Assembly (NCBI GenBank): GCA_964347835.1
Contig: CAYFZR010000021.1
Location: 1 to 6,831 of the forward strand
Length of the DNA stretch: 6,831 bases
DNA from: CAYFZR01 sp964347835 [NCBI: uncultured archaeon]
Lineage (GTDB): Archaea > CAYFZR01
Reading direction: 5' to 3'
Below the pieces are notes generated by a model. The model was given only the letters and a program-made list of their open reading frames with translations, ran no database searches and was not told where the DNA came from. The position numbers were made by a program, and so were the translations under genes. The stretch's first letter is position 1; every line of letters starts with the position of its first letter. Shown here piece after piece: positions 5,290-6,831 of the stretch.

Positions 5290-6831
5290 CTATCTGAATC
5301 TAGGTCTGACGGATAATCTATCAGGCAAAGAGAGAGGCATATAAACCATATCTTTGCATTCTTCCCTAATCTCTTTGATTAGATCTTCTACTTTTATCTC
5401 TTTCTTTTTTGCTTCATCTATTTTAGATCCTTCTCTTACCGTAACAGTAATAGTTCTTTCCCTTACTTCTTTATCTCCTACGACTACAGTGTAATTTATC
5501 CACTCTCTACCAGCATCTCTAATCTTTTTCCCCAAAGTCTCGTCTCGATCATCTAAATCTGCTCTAATGCTTGATTTTTTTAAGGTGTCATGTACTTCTT
5601 TTGCGTAGTCCAGATGAGCACTCGATACAGGTATTACCCTAACTTGAACGGGAGACAACCATATTGGGAGGGTGGGTAGAAAACCTCCTTCCATTTTTAG
5701 GTGGGCTTTTTCCAATAGAGCATAGATACACCTTTCTATTGCCCCACTTGGAGAACAATGAAGTATTATAGGAAATTTTTCTCCTCCATCTACGTCAACA
5801 TAACTAATACCGTATCTCTCACTATTTTCTACATCTATTTGAACCGTAGATAAAGCACTTGCCTTATCTAAGGCATCAACAAAGTTAAACTCAAATTTAA
5901 GGACAAAATAGAAGTATCTTTTATCCCATATCTCTATTAAAACAGGTTTTTCGACTATATCTACGAGATCTTTGATTAACTCCCTGTTTTTTTCATAAAA
6001 ATCTTTTGTAAATCTAATTGCTACTTCATAATCGTCTAAATTCAATCCAATTTCTCTTAATACCTCTATGCATAATTTGTATTGGTTCTTGAACTCTTCC
6101 ATGGCTTGATCCATGTTCTCGCACAGCGTGTGCATATCTGGCATGGTGAATGATCTTAATCTTTTTAATCCAACTAATTCTCCTCTTTGCTCTCTTCTAA
6201 AACTATATCTTGTCATTTCAATCATTTTGAGCGGCAAATCCCTATAAGAAATTGTCATATCGTGATTCATCAAAAATTGTCCAAAACAAGCAGAAAACCT
6301 TAAGAATAGATTCTTCTTTTCCGATTCTATTGAGTACTGTCTTGCAGGAAATCTATCAAGGTATTTCCTCAGGGTAGGATGATCCATATCGTACATTATC
6401 GGGGTTTCAACTTCCATGGCACCGTATTCTATGCCTTTATTCAAAATGTATCTCTCAAGTAAAGATTTTATTAACCTTCCTTTAGGATAATATCTCATAT
6501 TTCCCGGATCAGAGCCTGATTCATAGTCTGCTAGTTCTAATCTTCTCATTAGTTCTACATGGGGGGGTACCATATCTACAACTCTGCTTTTTGCTATTTC
6601 ATGGTTAGCGAATTTCTCCAGATTCTCATATTCTTTAAAGTCGAAATCTGATATTTCTATTAATTTTCCATCTTGGTTTAAGATGTTCCAATATGATATC
6701 GCCTTCTCTTCCTCAATAAGAGCCTTTGATACAACTTCTTTCTCCTCTAAAGGTGCTATGCTTCTTGATAGTTCTGAAAGAGGGTGTCCTTTACACTTTA
6801 ATTCAAAAGACTTGTACCATCCGAAAGGAGC
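5290..6831 (-). CDS. thrS: Threonyl-tRNA synthetase, archaeal type (5' end beyond window)
   Basis: The enzyme joins threonine to tRNA-Thr. The frame stays open from an internal Met at 6573 to the window edge, giving 513 visible residues that begin [20 protein letters not shown], the typical end of the archaeal D-aminoacyl-tRNA-deacylase-like editing domain. So this is the full editing-plus-catalytic form, not the split type, and its true start lies outside. In visible numbering the class II core covers about 90-380, with motif 2 FRREQRGE (211-218), zinc ligands C182, H234 and H358, and motif 3 GAIER (363-367). The anticodon-binding domain covers about 391-490 ([28 protein letters not shown]) and the protein ends RPRFR. 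It is the visible first gene of an operon with the two potassium-channel genes. Confidence 0.97.
   Translation of the reverse strand, partial: APFGWYKSFELKCKGHPLSELSRSIAPLEEKEVVSKALIEEEKAISYWNILNQDGKLIEISDFDFKEYENLEKFANHEIAKSRVVDMVPPHVELMRRLELADYESGSDPGNMRYYPKGRLIKSLLERYILNKGIEYGAMEVETPIMYDMDHPTLRKYLDRFPARQYSIESEKKNLFLRFSACFGQFLMNHDMTISYRDLPLKMIEMTRYSFRREQRGELVGLKRLRSFTMPDMHTLCENMDQAMEEFKNQYKLCIEVLREIGLNLDDYEVAIRFTKDFYEKNRELIKDLVDIVEKPVLIEIWDKRYFYFVLKFEFNFVDALDKASALSTVQIDVENSERYGISYVDVDGGEKFPIILHCSPSGAIERCIYALLEKAHLKMEGGFLPTLPIWLSPVQVRVIPVSSAHLDYAKEVHDTLKKSSIRADLDDRDETLGKKIRDAGREWINYTVVVGDKEVRERTITVTVREGSKIDEAKKKEIKVEDLIKEIREECKDMVYMPLSLPDRLSVRPRFR

Noticed and set aside
6571-6573. Met codon as the start of threonyl-tRNA synthetase
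   Set aside because: The frame is open for 86 more codons to the window edge and encodes the recognisable APFGWYK end of the editing domain, so this Met is internal.

Overview
The window is an AT-rich archaeal chromosomal segment. The archaeal signs are an archaeal-type threonyl-tRNA synthetase, an MthK-like K+ channel with an RCK domain, heavy use of AGA/AGG and ATA codons, and several TATA-box promoters placed so that transcription would begin at or within a few bases of the start codon. I cannot fix the lineage; an uncultivated euryarchaeote is only a guess. No mobile element, CRISPR array, rRNA or tRNA was found.

Left part (1-740). Two very small reverse-strand genes and one small forward gene lie here. 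At the edge is the start of a reverse-strand reading frame (1-63, cut by the window). Next is a 44-residue four-cysteine protein (202-336, reverse) with a near-perfect Shine-Dalgarno and a hairpin/T8 terminator. A 59-residue ribbon-helix-helix regulator (472-651, forward) is transcribed divergently from it. The 135-bp gap between the last two holds a TATA box for each, and one of these sits inside an inverted repeat that could be an operator.

Middle part (740-3622). A reverse-strand pair comes first: a 14-cysteine protein of unknown function, followed 13 bp later by a SEC59/DGK1-family membrane CTP-dependent lipid kinase. Divergent from it is a MacB/FtsX-type ABC permease with no ATPase gene beside it. 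The 227-bp gap between the divergent genes holds a 12-bp-stem inverted repeat with two smaller internal hairpins, a candidate structured RNA or operator pair.

Right part (3641-6831). A tightly packed reverse-strand operon reads thrS (5' end outside the window), a two-TM K+ channel with a C-terminal RCK module, then a stand-alone TrkA/RCK protein. The thrS stop abuts the channel GTG start, and the channel stop overlaps the next start as ATGA. The stand-alone RCK protein looks like a duplicate of the channel's own cytoplasmic half that kept the full nucleotide-binding glycines the channel has lost. This suggests a two-gene K+ channel with a mixed gating ring. The operon ends 18 bp from the convergent end of the permease gene.
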